From Symbiodinium natans (Eukaryota; Sar; Dinophyceae; Suessiales; Symbiodiniaceae), in assembly GCA_905221605.1 (NCBI GenBank), contig CAJNDS010000668.1, positions 560,055 to 624,054 on the forward strand: 64,000 nt of DNA, given 5' to 3'. Positions 20,257-29,903 of this stretch are shown here, piece by piece (the stretch's first letter is position 1; every line of letters starts with the position of its first letter). Both the position numbers and the translations under genes were made by a program. The notes under the pieces are model-generated. The model worked only from the letters and a program-made list of their open reading frames with translations. It made no database searches and was not told the DNA's origin.

Positions 20257-20893
20257 GAACGCATGCTGTCAAGAGAGCTCTGAGGAGATGTTTCCACACA
20301 GCGCGGCGCGTTGTTCCGAGATCAGCGCTGATGGAATCGAGAGCAGCTTGTCTAAGCACATGCCGGACAGCGTTGTGCTCTGCTCCGCTTTGCTGACAAA
20401 ACCTCTGAAAAACCATATGCTTTGTAACAAGCCGTAAGCACAAGCTGTATGGGCATCAATGTAAGACACTCTGTAGGTCAGGCCGTATTTTGGTACCAAA
20501 AAGGCTTCAACATGATCCTACTCAACCCTAAACCCTAAACCCTAAACCCAAAAAGCCTCCCTGGACCCCAAAGTTGATGAAGCAACAAACACAGCCCAAA
20601 AAACCGGTAAGAAAAGGCCATTATTTTACGTACTTTGGGGGGCTTAGGTCAACCCCAAGCCCGCATGACCCTAAAACCCTCAACCCGAACAGCAAGCCCT
20701 GAACCCCTGAATCCCCAAGACGCTCAACCCAGAAAACCCAAATCCCTCAACCCTAAACGCTCATAACCCTAAAACATCCCTCAACCCCCCAAAACCCCCG
20801 AGTCCCCATGTTGAAAGCTCAATTTTCTACGAAAGCAGCGTTTAGGGTTTAGGGTTTAGGGTTTAGGAAGCTTTCGAGCCCCAAGGCTTGCAG

Positions 20894-20950
20894 AAGGCCA
20901 CCACTGCCACCTCGCAGTTCAGGCTACGTCTGCAGGAGGCAGTTTGGGCA
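20894..20950 (+). CDS. Putative exon
   Basis: Acceptor CTTGCAG, reads KATTATSQFRLRLQEAVWAV. Several GT donors follow. TTTAGGG blocks lie on both sides. Confidence 0.35.
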
Positions 20951-20967
20951 GTTTGTGTTTTTTCAGG

Positions 20968-21200
20968 GTCTTAGGGTTTGGGGTTTAGTTAGGGTTTGGG
21001 GTTTGGGGTTTAGGGTTTGGGGTTTAGGGTTTGGGGTTTGGGGTTTAGGGTTTGGGGTATTTTCGGGTGTTAGGGTTTAGAGTTCGGGGTTTAGGGTTTA
21101 GGGGTATTTTCAGGGTGTTAGGGTTTAGAGTTTGGGGTTTAGGGTTTAGGGGTATTTTCAGGGTGCTAGGGTTTAGAGTTTGGGGTTTAGGGTTTGGGGT
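20968..21200 (+). repeat. Higher-order TTTAGGG/TTTGGGG array
   Basis: A unit of about 56 bp containing 'GGGTATTTTC(A/G)GGGTG(T/C)TAGGGTTTAGAG' is repeated three times, a local amplification of degenerate telomeric sequence. Confidence 0.8.
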
Positions 21201-21207
21201 ATGTAGG

Positions 21208-21288
21208 TTGGGATTTTTGCCTCCATACTAGCAGCCCTTTGTAGGGATTCTAATCGGGGTACTGTTAGTATAAAGGGTAACATCCCAA
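21208..21288. mobile_element. Family A MITE, degenerate
   Basis: TTGGGATTTTTGCC..ACTAGCAG and CTGTTAGTATAAAGGGTAACATCCCAA. Confidence 0.6.
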
Positions 21289-21612
21289 TTCGTAGGTACT
21301 TCGGGTGCTTCGGGCATTTTAGGACATGTAGGGCATTTAGGGTACTTGGGGGGTGTGTAGGACATTTGGACAGGTACTTAGGGCAATCGGGGTCTAGGGC
21401 GATCCGGAGATGAGATGAGGTTAAAGAAAGGGTTCAGGGGGGGCCCGATTCTGCAGAAGTGCGACAGCAGAAGAACATTCGGGCATCCGGCTTGATCACT
21501 GGCCCCTGTCTGTACCCTAAACCCTAAACCCTAAACCCCAAACCCTAAACCCTAAACCCTAAACCCTAAAGCCTGCCTTGTGCGAGTGCGAGAGCCGAAA
21601 CCCTAACCGCAG

Positions 21613-21684
21613 TGTCGCCTGGCATCTCAAGACCCCCTTCCTCAGCACAAACCGTCCTGCGCAGCTTCCACTTGGACGTTCAGG
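21613..21684 (+). CDS. Putative exon 1 of a phase-consistent chain
   Basis: Acceptor CCGCAG, donor GTACTT. 24 codons, phase 0 (CRLASQDPLPQHKPSCAAST...). Joins in phase to 21898, 22068 and 22511. Confidence 0.45.
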
Positions 21685-21774
21685 GTACTTCTAACCCTCA
21701 TGCCCTCGATATCCCTGCCTCTTCTTGCATGGTTGAGGGTTTAGGGTTTAGGGTTTAGGGTTTAGGGCTACTGG

Positions 21775-21897
21775 GCCCCTTGCAGGTTCCGGGTACTTAT
21801 AAGCCTCATTATGTCTCTACTTATAAGCCCCCTAAGTCCCTAAGTAGGTTATAAGTAGACTTATAACTGTGGTTGTACGTACCCATGAACCTCCAAG
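21775..21897. mobile_element. Family B element whose end supplies the 3' splice site
   Basis: GCAGGTTCCGGGTACTTATAAG ... CCCATGAACCTCCAAG, the final AG sitting directly before exon 21898. Follows a TTTAGGG array (21733-21769), so the intron is a composite of telomeric block plus MITE. Confidence 0.6.
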
Positions 21898-21969
21898 CAG
21901 GACAGTGGCTGCAGTGTGTCTGACTTCCTCAAGACGCGGAAGTTGCTGAGGCCCTCGAAAGCTTTCTTA
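21898..21969 (+). CDS. Putative exon 2 of chain, left of family D introner
   Basis: 24 codons, phase 0: QDSGCSVSDFLKTRKLLRPS then KAFL, ending exactly at GTTGTAG. Confidence 0.55.
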
Positions 21970-22067
21970 GTTGTAGGGTAGGTAACCTTTTAACCTTTTT
22001 GGGGGAATAGAACCCCCTTACAATCTCAAAGGTTAACCTTTAGTTCCCCTAGGTACTGGACAACTAG
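21970..22067 (+). mobile_element. Family D introner (copy 2)
   Basis: 98 bp, GTTGTAGGGTAGGTAACC ... GGTACTGGACAACTAG. Clean GT-AG excision joins KAFL to AFQLHRYLKPCET without a stop. Very similar to 694-792. Confidence 0.65.
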
Positions 22068-22107
22068 GCTTTTCAACTACACCGTTACCTGAAACCATGT
22101 GAAACAG
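22068..22107 (+). CDS. Putative exon 3 of chain
   Basis: AFQLHRYLKPCET plus one base, then donor GTGTAT. Phase 1 fits the frame of 22511-22610. Confidence 0.5.
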
Positions 22108-22312
22108 GTGTATTTACTGTTTTTTGTGAGTGTATATAGGGTTCCTTTTCAATATTGGGTGAGTGTATATATTGGGTGTTGTTTTTGGGGGTACAAGAAA
22201 TATATACCCTACTTCAATGTGTCGTTTCACATCGGGACCTTAAAAAGGAAGGCACCAGGCCTAGTACCCCGCATGCTGTTGTTGGGGTGAATTGGGTGGC
22301 TGAAGGAGCCCC

Positions 22313-22505
22313 CTAAACCCTAAACCCCAAACCCTAAACCCTAAACCCTAAACCCCAAACCCTAAACCCTAAACCCTAAACCCTAAACCCTAAACCCTCA
22401 GAACTAGGGCTTTAGGTGGCCTTGGCTTCCTGGAGCTTTGACCCTAAACCCTAAACCCTAAACCCTAAACCCTAAACCCTAAACCCTAAACCCTAAACCC
22501 TAAAC
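22313..22505 (-). repeat. Two long CCCTAAA arrays
   Basis: 22313-22400 and 22442-22505, nearly perfect, separated by about 40 bp of unique DNA. Confidence 0.95.
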
Positions 22506-22510
22506 CTCAG

Positions 22511-22610
22511 GAAGTGGGAACGCCTCCGCTATGGCATCAGCCGCTTTGTCATGCAGCAGATGCTGGATGAACGACAAGGCCCCGCAGCTCTTCCCCGAAC
22601 CGCGTCTAGG
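22511..22610 (+). CDS. Putative exon 4 of chain, telomere-bounded
   Basis: Acceptor CCCTAAACCTCAG, donor GTTTAGGG, exactly 100 bp. The in-phase frame reads SGNASAMASAALSCSRCWMN and on; another open frame reads KWERLRYGISRFVMQQMLDE and looks at least as protein-like. Confidence 0.5.
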
Positions 22611-23345
22611 GTTTAGGGTTTGGGGTTTGGGGTTTGGGATCTGGGGTTTGGGATTTGGGGTGTCAGCTCCAAGCATCGTACAGTAAACTCCAAACTCCTT
22701 ATCTCCATACCCCGACAAGGGTATACTAAAGGGAATCCCAGCTCTAATTATCCTTAAACCACGTTCCTACTGTAGTGCTTCGCGTCTCGTGGCTGTCAAG
22801 GTCAAGGGTGCACCTCGCGTTCGGCAAGACCGGCATAAGATCCCTTTACCAAAAGTCCTTACACGGTTCAGAGCTACAAGTTCTGATCTCGAAATACGTA
22901 GCCACCATGCGAATGCGTGGCTTCTCATGGCCACCCCAGTACTTCTGAAAGAACAACTGGCGTAGGGTGCGGAATTTTTGTGAACCGCATCTTATCAAGT
23001 ACAAGAGCTCGTGCCGAACGTCTGACCCCGCTGCGACACCTGCAACGTGGTAACATTCCGCATGTAGATATTCATACATGCATGCATGCGTACTTGTTTG
23101 CATGCACAAAACATGCAAAACATACATGCGTACGTACCTACATGCATACACACGTATGCACGCACGCACAAAAACACATAAGACCTCATGTGTTGATGTA
23201 GTGTCGTGGATGGTAGTTTGGCGACTGAACGGCCGGCATTTTCGCAGTTGCTGTTGATGGTTGTAAAGGTTGCGTTAGGGCTTTCGGATTGGTTTGGCTG
23301 CAACAGCTTTTCCTCACAGGTCCCCATGCAGTGCATCTCTCGCAG

Positions 23346-23440
23346 CATCGGCTACGTGAGAAAGCTCGGCGCCTGCGGGACATCATCGGGCAGCACAAAT
23401 ACCTGGCAGCTAGAGTGCAAGGATGTGCTTCCAGACGCAG
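23346..23440 (+). CDS. Putative exon
   Basis: Acceptor TCTCGCAG, donor GTTCAT. Reads HRLREKARRLRDIIGQHKYL then AARVQGCASRR, strongly helical and basic. A second frame is open across a longer ORF (23206-23499). A family C element lies in the following intron. Confidence 0.5.
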
Positions 23441-23452
23441 GTTCATATGAGC

Positions 23453-23548
23453 ATTCCCAAAATAGGGGAACTCCTAATGTACCCCCAAATACCATATAAT
23501 CCTGATTATGGTAGCCCCAAAACTGGTACCCCTATTTTCGGAAAACCT
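23453..23548. mobile_element. Family C MITE
   Basis: TTCCCAAAATAGGGGAACTCC ... TGGTACCCCTATTTTCGGAAAACC. CATATGAG (left) and CATATAAG (right) may be a target duplication. Confidence 0.65.
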
Positions 23549-23679
23549 CATATAAGGGCTTGACGGTCACATGACTGCGCATTTTTGAGCAACGACGATG
23601 CAGTGTTTCCTGTTTCCTTGATCGGGCAGGCTCAAGCTTGGCGTAGATTTTTTGCGGAACAGAAGCAATCGCACAGGCA

Positions 23680-24336
23680 ATGTCGCTGACCATTGGCATG
23701 ATGGATTCGATCGTCCGCCCTTCCTTGGACCCCAATTCGCAGCGGTGCCGGGACAACATGCGGATCTCAATTCCGGAGGATGCACAGGATGCTTATCCGC
23801 CCGAGTCGGTGCAGATTCGCAATACTTTCATACATGTGGCCACCCCGAACCATGAGGTGGAGGACGCTTCGAAGCATGTCTTTTCCTGTCCTGCCAGCAC
23901 CATTGGCTGGATTCAGAAGCTGTTTGAGGAGGATGACGCCGCCGAGCTTCAGCCCATCAGCACAAAGCAGAGCAGCAGACCCGTGATTTGCCTCGAAGAT
24001 GCCCTCTTCGATGCTGTTGCCCACACGCCCTATGCCTACGATGCGTCTCACGGCCCTTTCTCGCATGGGCGAGAAGAGCTGACGGAGCTGGGGGCACGGG
24101 GGCTGCCAGCGCATCTCCCAAGCGGTGGCAACCCGATGCACAGCTCGACAGGACTCCCGAGCATTGGCTCTGCGAGTCACTACACGGGCGAGTGCCGGCC
24201 GTGTGCCTTCCTCCACGCGAAGGGCTGCGTAAACGGCACCTCCTGCTCCTTCTGCCACCTCTGCGACAAAGGTGAGAAGAAGAGGAGGCAGAAAGCCAAG
24301 AAGGCCATGTTCCAAGGTCTCCAGGGCGGTGCGTGA
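23680..24336 (+). CDS. CCCH-type zinc-finger protein, dinoflagellate-like
   Basis: 218 codons from ATG, the longest convincing frame in the window and far richer in plausible protein sequence than its surroundings. Residues 45-54 (QIRNTFIHVA) resemble a short motif I associate with dinoflagellate proteins. Residues 60-165 are low in motif content. Residues 175-193 form C-x7-C-x5-C-x3-H (PCAFLHAKGC / TSCSFCH) with extra cysteines at 172, 192 and 195, followed by a basic tail (KGEKKRRQKAKK, 198-209). CCCH fingers usually bind RNA, so a role in RNA metabolism is likely; the specific target is unknown. The frame is open upstream to 23647, and a CACAG just before GCAATG could be a cis or spliced-leader acceptor. 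No intron is needed. A minus-strand ORF of 182 codons overlaps and is taken as a shadow. Confidence 0.75.
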   Translation: MSLTIGMMDSIVRPSLDPNSQRCRDNMRISIPEDAQDAYPPESVQIRNTFIHVATPNHEVEDASKHVFSCPASTIGWIQKLFEEDDAAELQPISTKQSSRPVICLEDALFDAVAHTPYAYDASHGPFSHGREELTELGARGLPAHLPSGGNPMHSSTGLPSIGSASHYTGECRPCAFLHAKGCVNGTSCSFCHLCDKGEKKRRQKAKKAMFQGLQGGA

Positions 24337-24776
24337 AGATCCTTGGGGGCGCTGCCGGCCGCATTATGAGCTTAATGATAGGGCAGTACTTTGCATATCA
24401 GGAAGGTCTGCCAGAATTTGGAGTTTGGGGCAGGCCAAGGAGCCATAATACGCCCCGCATGTTCGTGCACAATTCGAAGTTAGTGAGTGCATTGCGAGGC
24501 GCGTACGTGATCCTACAGTTTGCACAACAGATCTCCCTCCGCAGTATGTATGCGATTCCAGTTCTCAGGGCGCCGTACGTGCACGATACCTGCAAGGTAG
24601 GCAAAGGCCAGCAATTAATTCTTGAGAGTTGGGCATCAAATCTTGCCTACTCATTATTAGACTCATGCGCCTCCCAGCGCCTCTGGCTTAGTTGGGGGAT
24701 GGCAGACATGTCCAAAGCCCAACGCAACATTTGGTCCACCGTCTTGTCCATGCTTGCGGCGATGTGCCGCATATAA
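24333..24776 (+). CDS. Hypothetical ORF overlapping the zinc-finger stop
   Basis: 147 codons in another frame, starting within the stop region of the zinc-finger gene (MKILGGAAGRIMSLMIGQYF...). The length is unusual for chance at this base composition. It may be 3'UTR, a continuation reached by splicing, or a separate small gene. Not recognised. Confidence 0.3.
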   Translation: MKILGGAAGRIMSLMIGQYFAYQEGLPEFGVWGRPRSHNTPRMFVHNSKLVSALRGAYVILQFAQQISLRSMYAIPVLRAPYVHDTCKVGKGQQLILESWASNLAYSLLDSCASQRLWLSWGMADMSKAQRNIWSTVLSMLAAMCRI

Positions 24777-24969
24777 AAACAGAACCACTGAAGGGTTATT
24801 ATGGGTTTAGGGTTTAGGGTTTAGGGTTTAGGGTTTAGGGTTTAGGGTAGTTCGAGCTGTATGAGCAGGAAAAGAGTCTGGGCCTGTGAATGACTGGACT
24901 CACGCGGAGCTAGCCGCGAAAAGAACCGACAGGTCGGCGAGTCTGCAATTGGTGCAAGACGCGACAGCA

Positions 24970-25145
24970 GTACTGTTCATATTAATACTCTATTATGTTA
25001 ATAATAGTAGAGAAACATTAATCAGGTGATTATTAGTCATATTAATAATATTAGTAATATAATTTTAACAATATTATGAATATTAGCAGTATTCATCATA
25101 CCAATAATATTGTTAACATTATTAAACAAACAATATTATGAATAT
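24970..25145. other. AT-rich tract
   Basis: TAATATTA-type low-complexity sequence in an otherwise GC-balanced region; no gene seen. Confidence 0.7.
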
Positions 25146-25271
25146 GAGTAGCAGGTCTAACCAACGTCGCTGGTGCGGTGCCAGGCTGCTTGAGCCTGTC
25201 CGATGCAAGTCACAATTCTGGTGTCATAACTTCCAAACCGCCACCAGGATTTAGGGTTTAGGGTTTAGGGT

Positions 25272-25383
25272 ACTTGGAGGTTCATGGGAAGTTATCAGTA
25301 GGTTTATAAGTATGGTAACCGTACTTATGACCCTCTTTAGGGTACTTATATCCCTACTTATAAGTACCCATGAACCTCCTAGT
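25272..25383. mobile_element. Family B MITE
   Basis: TACTTGGAGGTTCATGGGAA ... GTACCCATGAACCTCCTAGTA, nearly perfect TIRs, directly after a TTTAGGG block. Confidence 0.8.
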
Positions 25384-26082
25384 ACTCCAGCAAGCCCCAA
25401 GCCGCACGGCTCAGGTGGAACCTTGCAATTTTAGCCTGCATTTCGTCTGCCGGCCCTTCAAAGGACCGAGTGCGTGGTTACATCGGGTGTAGGGCTCAAA
25501 TGGTTTGCTCGGAACCCTGCCACGCGTATACTTTTAGGCACCTGATTGTTGCGTCAGGGTTCAACCGACATCTCTCATCTCTGTTTCTGGCTTGCGTGGC
25601 ATGTATGGACTGTTCCCAAACAGGGGTCCTCCGGTCCTCCTCCTTACTATTGGAACGGAACGCCCAAACTGGAAAGGGTCCCCCCCCACCCTAAACCCTA
25701 CACCCTACACCATAAACCCCCAACCCTCAATCCTAAACCCTTCCCCCTCTCCCACTCAATTTCAGCAGCCCCAGCCCCCCCTCCCCCCCCCCCCCTCTGC
25801 AACGATGGAAGGAGGGGGTACCGAGCCACACCTGGATGTGGACCTTGACATCCAGGATGCCTAGGGTTGAGGGTTGAGGGTTGAGGGTTGAGGGTTTAAG
25901 TGTTAGGGTTTAGGGTTTAGGGTTTAGGGTTTAGGGTTCAGCATCTCAAGTCCGAGCATTCACTAGTCAAGCAGCTTGTCAAGCGTTGGAATAAAAACCC
26001 ACCCACCCAAGAAACCCATAACATTGAGAAAATACAAAGTTCACTCAATACATTCCCAGTAGGCTTAAAGCTCAAGGTCCAG
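25384..26082. other. Gene-poor stretch
   Basis: Overlapping short ORFs in several frames, a C-rich tract near 25775-25797 and a TTGAGGG/TTTAGGG array (25860-25940). No exon with convincing boundaries. Confidence 0.4.
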
Positions 26083-26164
26083 TTGGCCCAAAACCCGAAA
26101 TCTAACTCTCAAACTTCCTCACATGATGGATTGAAAGGGTCCAATTGGCCCAAAATGGCGGGAA

Positions 26165-26291
26165 GGGGGGGGTGGGGGGGGGGGGGTGGGGGCGGGGGGT
26201 GGGGGGGTGGGGGGAGGGGTGGGGGTGGGGGGGGGGTGGGTGGGGGGGGTGGGGGGGGTGGGGGGGTGGGGGTGGGGGGGGGGGGGGGGGT
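26165..26291. repeat. G-rich (GGGGGT)n tract
   Basis: About 125 bp of guanine runs broken by single T, A or C; strong G-quadruplex potential. Confidence 0.9.
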
Positions 26292-26299
26292 GAAAAAAA

Positions 26300-26695
26300 A
26301 AACAACAGGCCGACGAAGCGCTTCAGGGTTTAGGGCCCACCAGGGAAGGAAAAAAACAATATGCCGACGAAGGGCGTCAGGGTTTAGGGCCCACCAGGGG
26401 GGAAATAAAACAACATGCCGACGAAGGGCGTCAGGGTTTAGGGCCCACCAGGGGGGAAAAAAAACAATATGCCGACGAAGGGCGTCAGGGTTTAGGGCCC
26501 ACCAGGGGGGAAAAAACAATATGCCGACGAAGGGGGTCAGGGTTTTGGGCCCACCAGGGGAGGAAAAAAACAATATGCCGACGAAGGGCGTCAGGGTTTA
26601 GGGCCCACCAGGGGGGGGAACAAAATATGCCGACGAAGGGGGTCAGGCTTTAGGGCCCAGAAAAAAACAATATGCCGACGACGGTCATTAGGGTT
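26300..26695. repeat. 54-bp minisatellite with telomeric core
   Basis: Eight units, spaced mostly 52-54 bp: GCCGACGAAGGGCGTCAGGG, then TTTAGGGCCCACCAGGGG and an A-rich linker. The 54-bp period keeps several frames open, which explains the long ORFs on both strands. Confidence 0.9.
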
Positions 26696-27150
26696 TAAAT
26701 ATTCATAGTAAGAGAGGGTTTAGGGTTTAGGGTTTAGGGTAGGCACCAGTGTCATCCACGTCACGCACCAGACAGCAGCGACTCGATAAGCGCAGCGAGT
26801 GTCCTGGGACAGCAAGGATGGCTCGAAAGAAGAATTTCCCCTCTGGCAGGGCTCCGTGTACACCACAGCCCTAAACCCTAAACCCTAAACCCCCATAAAC
26901 CCTAAACCCTAAACCCGACTGGACACATGCTCGAGTGGTGTGGCAGGGCCGGAAGAGTTCCTAACGAGTGCCCCTCGACGTTTGCGAAACGTGTGGAAGC
27001 ACAAAACTGTCATTGAGACCTCATCCTTTCCTTTGGATGTCCTGTCGGATCGGCTGGTGAATTGGGATGCCGCCCTGTAGTTTCAGTACCGCCTGCTGGG
27101 GGGGGGGGGGGGGGGTCCCGATGATGTCCTGGTTCACAGTGCAGTCGCGC

Positions 27151-27522
27151 TCAGTTGCTCAGACTCAGAGACATCGCCGAGTAAACCCCGGCCATAGCTG
27201 GTGTTGAGCCTTGGGAGTAGCACAGGATCATGGGCTTGCGCCACCACCGCGCCCGCAGGATGCGGCAGTGGACCATGTGCGTGAGAGTCGAAAGCTCAAC
27301 GTAGCCGGAGCAATGAAGAAACCGAACCCAAAAACCCCCGACAAGCGCAGCCCGAGGTCCCGAATCTTCGTGCTCTGATGGTTTGCCTTCGGTCATGGGG
27401 TTTAGGGGGTGGGGGGGGGGGGGGAGGGGAAGGGAAGGTTTGGGATTTGGGGGGGAGGGCATGCCAGTATCCCAACCTGCCCCAGTGGGTGCCTTCCTAT
27501 GCATAGGTCGGGGAAGCTTCAT
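27151..27522 (-). CDS. Hypothetical minus-strand ORF, 123 aa
   Basis: The N-terminal 40 residues are Pro-rich from a poly-G/C tract. The remainder (STLTHMVHCRILRARWWRKP ...) looks protein-like. Could be an exon on the minus strand. Not recognised. Confidence 0.3.
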   Translation of the reverse strand: MKLPRPMHRKAPTGAGWDTGMPSPPNPKPSLPLPPPPHPLNPMTEGKPSEHEDSGPRAALVGGFWVRFLHCSGYVELSTLTHMVHCRILRARWWRKPMILCYSQGSTPAMAGVYSAMSLSLSN

Positions 27523-27532
27523 GCCGCCCTAA

Positions 27533-27597
27533 ACCCTGAACCCTGAACCCTGAACCCTGAACCCTGAACCCTAAACCCTAAACCCTAAACCCTAAAC
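27533..27597 (-). repeat. (CCCTGAA)5(CCCTAAA)4 array
   Basis: A homogeneous variant run abutting a canonical run, showing local amplification of a mutated unit. Confidence 0.95.
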
Positions 27598-27835
27598 CAG
27601 ACAGAGACAGCCCCGAGTAAACCCCAAAACCAAGGTTTCAGGGTTTGAGGCCGAAACTGGGGAGGGGCGGGGGGTTCATTCATGAGGACCCTTCTCTAGT
27701 GCAAGGAGTTCCCATGTCAAAATTAAAGGAGGTATTGGCCCCACAAATGCAAGTTGTGGTATCTAGCCATGAAATGCCATTCAGGGTTAAACCTTTTGGC
27801 CCTTAACCCCTAAACCCTGTAGTAGCAAGCCTAAA

Positions 27836-27960
27836 TGGTGGTTCATGGGTAGTTGTAAGTAGGGTCTTAAGTGCCTTAAGATATGGTTATAAGTATAGTT
27901 ACCATACGCAGAACCCTACACTTATTATATAATTCCCCGACTGCCCAACTGAACCTCCCA
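27836..27960. mobile_element. Family B MITE
   Basis: GGTGGTTCATGGGTAGTTGT ... CCCAACTGAACCTCCCATTA, just upstream of exon 27975. Confidence 0.6.
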
Positions 27961-27974
27961 TTATGGTGCTCCAG

Positions 27975-28052
27975 GAGCTGTCAACTCTGCTGGACATGAC
28001 ACAGCTGAAGGGCTTGGCGGCGATCATTGGCCGCTGGGCCTTCAAGATAACC
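27975..28052 (+). CDS. Putative exon between family B elements
   Basis: Acceptor CTCCAG, donor GTGCTT. 26 codons, phase 0: ELSTLLDMTQLKGLAAIIGR then WAFKIT. A partial family B right end follows at once. Confidence 0.5.
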
Positions 28053-28086
28053 GTGCTTTTATGCACCCATGAACCTCCGAGTAAGG

Positions 28087-28202
28087 GTAGGGTTTAGGGT
28101 TTAGGGTTTAGGGTTTAGGGTTTAGGGTTTAGGGTTTAGGGTTTAGGGTTTAGGGTTTAGGGTTTAGGGTTTAGGGTTTAGGGTTTAGGGTTTAGGGTTT
28201 AG
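28087..28202 (+). repeat. (TTTAGGG)16-17 array
   Basis: Perfect array of about 115 bp, among the longest in the window. Confidence 0.95.
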
Positions 28203-28540
28203 AGGCATCATTTGAAGCTCGGCCAGTAGTAGCGTTTATCGGGGTCGGGATGTTTCTACCATGTCTTGTGACAGGCAGGGGCTTCAAGCTTGCAGTGTGC
28301 TAGGACCCAGAGTAGGCCCTTATTCCCCTTTTGTAGGTTTTAGGTGCCCTTGCAACATCCGAAAAACCCTAAACCCTAAACCAAAAAGGATCCAAAAAGG
28401 TCACCCTTTTATTCCTGTTTTACTCTTGGGTCTAGTATGTCTGTTGGTCACCCACAGGCCCAGCATGCGAGGACGTGCTTTGGGGTTTGGGGTTTAGGGT
28501 CCATGGTCCATCTTTGGGCCCGTTGAGCTTAACTTAGTAG

Positions 28541-28686
28541 CCCAATGGCACCCCTTCCACTTCTTTTTCGAGGAAGCGCAATCCCACACGCTTGCAGGCT
28601 ATGTTCAGCGCTGGGTGCGCCAAGACAACCTCTTTCAGTGGAAGCCGGCACCATCATCATACAGGTGGTGGGCTCTGTGTGATGAA
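28541..28686 (+). CDS. Putative 48-codon exon ending at GTAGGGTTTAGGG
   Basis: Reads QWHPFHFFFEEAQSHTLAGY then VQRWVRQDNLFQWKPAPSSY and RWWALCDE, rich in Trp, Phe and His. Donor GTAGGGTTTAGGG. A shorter version could start at 28598 after CTTGCAG. Product not recognised. Confidence 0.5.
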
Positions 28687-29000
28687 GTAGGGTTTAGGGT
28701 TCAGGGTTTAGGGGTTTAGGATTAAGGGTTTAGGGTGTAGGGTTCAGGGGTAGCCTCTGCTTAGGCTTCTGTTGGCCATGTTCAATTCTCTTGGAGTCGT
28801 CCAGCGAAAGAACGTCAGATGCAGTCAACTTCAAGCCCCCAAGATCCTAAACCCTAAGCCCTAAAGCCTAAACCCTAAGCCCCAAAGCCTAAACCCTAAA
28901 CCCTGAAGCCGTAACTCCAGAAACCCTGTCTTCAGCCCCGAAGCTCTAGGGTCTACTCCTTCGTGTAAGTAGCCCCTCAGATTCTCTTGATTCATAAGCC

Positions 29001-29107
29001 CAAAAGCACAAAAGAAGACGGGTTTAGGGTTTAGGGTTTAGGGTTTAGGGTTTAGGGTTTAGGGTTTAGGGTTTAGGGTTTAGGGCGCAAAAGCACAAAA
29101 GAAGACG
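29001..29107 (+). repeat. (TTTAGGG)9 array inside a perfect 20-bp direct duplication
   Basis: CAAAAGCACAAAAGAAGACG occurs at 29001-29020 and again at 29088-29107, immediately flanking the telomeric array (29021-29087). This looks like insertion of telomeric DNA with duplication of the target. Confidence 0.9.
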
Positions 29108-29823
29108 CGCATTCGGAGTGTTTTTTTCGGGGTTCCGTGGCCGATTGGGTGTACGAGAAGCAGTTTCGAGCCTTCGGCTCCTCGGCTTGGGAGGAGGGTT
29201 TACTTTGGTTCCTTTTGTAAGGCTTCAGCTTCAGGCTAGGCTTTCGAGTTTAGGGTTTAGGGTTTAGGGTTTAGGGATATTCTGTCTTGTTTAGGGTTTG
29301 TGGGATGTGAAGCATCATGTCATGGTCATGGTTCGGAGGAGGGTATGGGTTTGGCTTCGACCCTTGAGTTTTGGGTTGTTTTGCTAGGGCACGGCCTTAT
29401 ACTTCAAGCTCACGTGTGAGACACAAACCTAAACCTCCCGAAGTTGGCTATCGTGACAATACAGCACGCGCTCAGAAAGAAGCTTAGGTGTTTTGTTTAT
29501 CGCGGCAAAAGAGGCAACTTAGAGTGTCTTTTTATCGTGATACAAGCCGCAAGTTTAGAAAGAAGCTTGAGTGGTCTTATCGAAAAAAGGCTCTACAACC
29601 CCTAAAATCCCTACAGCAAGAAAGCCCAAAAGCCAAGACAACAATAACAAGTGCTTTAAAGCCCCCAAAACTCAAAGCCCCAAGGCCCTAAGTCTGTTTA
29701 GTATCCACGGAAACCCTTTAATAATCCCCAAAACCCAACTTACTAGCCCTAAACCCTAAACCCTAAATCCTGAATCCTAAACCCTACCTACTATGTCAAA
29801 AGGCGCCATCAACCCCCTGCCAG

Positions 29824-29903
29824 GCAAGCGGCGGACATCTCGGGCTGTGGCCTGTCGAAGGGCCGCCTGCTCTGGGGGTACGCGCTGAAGCTCGTGCTGC
29901 TGG
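29824..29903 (+). CDS. Telomere-bounded cassette exon
   Basis: CCCTAAA on the left, CCAG acceptor, GC-type donor (GG|GCTAAG), TTTAGGG array on the right. Reads ADISGCGLSKGRLLWGYALK then LVLL. Confidence 0.45.

Noticed and set aside
23767-24364. Minus-strand ORFs of 182 and 135 codons over the zinc-finger gene
   Set aside because: Shadow frames of GC-rich coding DNA; the plus frame has the zinc-finger motif and the better amino-acid composition.
26083-26601. 172-codon plus ORF and 154-codon minus ORF
   Set aside because: Produced by the G-rich tract and the 54-bp minisatellite; the peptides are just repeats.
28914-29000. Cassette between CCCTAAA and TTTAGGG as an exon
   Set aside because: Spacing fits the pattern but every frame has stops or poor sequence, and the segment ends in the 20-bp duplication.
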